Below, one piece after another: positions 63,708-64,000 of a stretch of 64,000 bases of DNA. Made by a program: the position numbers and the translations under genes. Source of the stretch: CBDDEC01 sp965226785 (GTDB lineage Bacteria > Chloroflexota > Dehalococcoidia > UBA2979); contig CBDDEC010000003.1 of the NCBI GenBank assembly GCA_965226785.1, positions 434,001-498,000 of the forward strand, given 5' to 3'. Each line of letters starts with the position of its first letter. The stretch's first letter is position 1. The notes under the pieces were generated by a model, which was given only the letters and a program-made list of their open reading frames with translations, searched no databases and was not told the DNA's origin.

Positions 63708-64000
63708 ATGACGCTGCCCCAGCCAATACGACGCCTGCGTCCATTGTCAGCAGGCGTGGTGGTGGTGGTACTCGTCATCATAATCATCACATTCATGGCG
63801 CTCGCCGCGATTGAGTTTGGCGGCGATGGCGGCAACTACCCTCGCGTTCATGCAGACGGAAGTCTTGAGTACGAAGACGGCACCATCATCCTCGATGGTG
63901 TCTTCTTCTTCCCAGGCGGTGTTCAGCTATGTCCGGACGGGAGCTGGTACGCCCCCAGGTGTCAACGCCGGCTTCGGCGGGTTGCCGACATCTGTTGTGC
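63708..64000 (+). CDS. Membrane-anchored protein of unknown function (3' truncated)
   Basis: ATG 63708 opens a frame with no stop before the window ends (97 codons visible). A basic start is followed by a strong hydrophobic segment (VVVVVLVIIIITFMALAAI, about 17-35), then a Gly/Asp-rich extracytoplasmic part with aromatic residues and cysteines. It looks like a single-pass or signal-anchored surface protein. Codon use is less GC-biased than its neighbours. Confidence 0.55.
   Translation, partial: MTLPQPIRRLRPLSAGVVVVVLVIIIITFMALAAIEFGGDGGNYPRVHADGSLEYEDGTIILDGVFFFPGGVQLCPDGSWYAPRCQRRLRRVADICC

Overview
The window is high-GC, densely packed bacterial chromosome. It opens inside dnaA and contains what looks like the chromosomal origin. 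No rRNA, tRNA, CRISPR array, insertion sequence or phage gene was seen. The gene set suggests a free-living aerobic member of the Chloroflexota, perhaps Dehalococcoidia- or Thermomicrobia-like. This assignment is a tentative inference from gene content: a split cytochrome b/Rieske complex, MurT/GatD, XdhC/CoxI proteins, CysO/CysM/Mec-type cysteine synthesis, a SAM-I riboswitch and -10 boxes of the form TANNNT.

Layout. 1-3.2 kb: dnaA end, a candidate oriC (DnaA boxes followed by a CTA x4 DnaA-trio), obgE, nadD. 3.2-10.2 kb: methyltransferases, two tandem serine hydrolases, and gyrB on the minus strand. 10.5-18.8 kb: TrmO-like protein, a frameshifted endonuclease III relative, two small membrane proteins, YchF, two XdhC-type proteins, an anchored beta-propeller protein, TatA, HAD and metallo-beta-lactamase-fold hydrolases. 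18.9-23.3 kb: murT-gatD, an M23 lipoprotein, lgt and a glutaredoxin-like protein.

23.3-33.1 kb is the most distinctive part, a sulfur-amino-acid island built on ubiquitin-like sulfur carriers. A SAM-I riboswitch with a terminator controls a threonine-synthase-like PLP enzyme, a NIL-domain protein and a carrier ending in GG. After an Eis-like acetyltransferase comes an Rrf2 regulator with its own promoter. It is followed by a CysK-like enzyme, a carrier fused to an E1-like activating enzyme, a CysO-like carrier, a CysM-like enzyme, a rhodanese, a frameshifted unknown gene and a JAMM protease like Mec+. The second half reads as thiocarboxylate-dependent cysteine synthesis. The first half may be the equivalent for homocysteine, with the ThrC-like protein acting on O-phosphohomoserine. 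That idea is an inference and is the main hypothesis offered here.

33.2-42.7 kb: a secreted calcium-repeat protein, folP-folK, small proteins, then purF, purM, purH and a glycosyltransferase. purF lies behind a C15-T-C8 tract at its promoter. 42.8-47.2 kb: a quinol:cytochrome c oxidoreductase operon (a 33-residue membrane peptide, cytochrome b6-like, subunit IV-like, Tat-type Rieske, diheme cytochrome c) and two tiny paralogous proteins. 47.3-55.2 kb: rpsU, yqeY, a PgpH-type c-di-AMP phosphodiesterase, purQ, a Rieske-glutamate synthase-like fusion and purL. 55.2-60 kb: a replication operon (rplI, dnaB, a DnaD-like gene, a double helicase-loader ATPase) behind a promoter carrying LexA-like palindromes. 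60-64 kb: a double Nudix protein, a MoaD-MoaE fusion, an MFS transporter and the start of an anchored protein that runs off the end.
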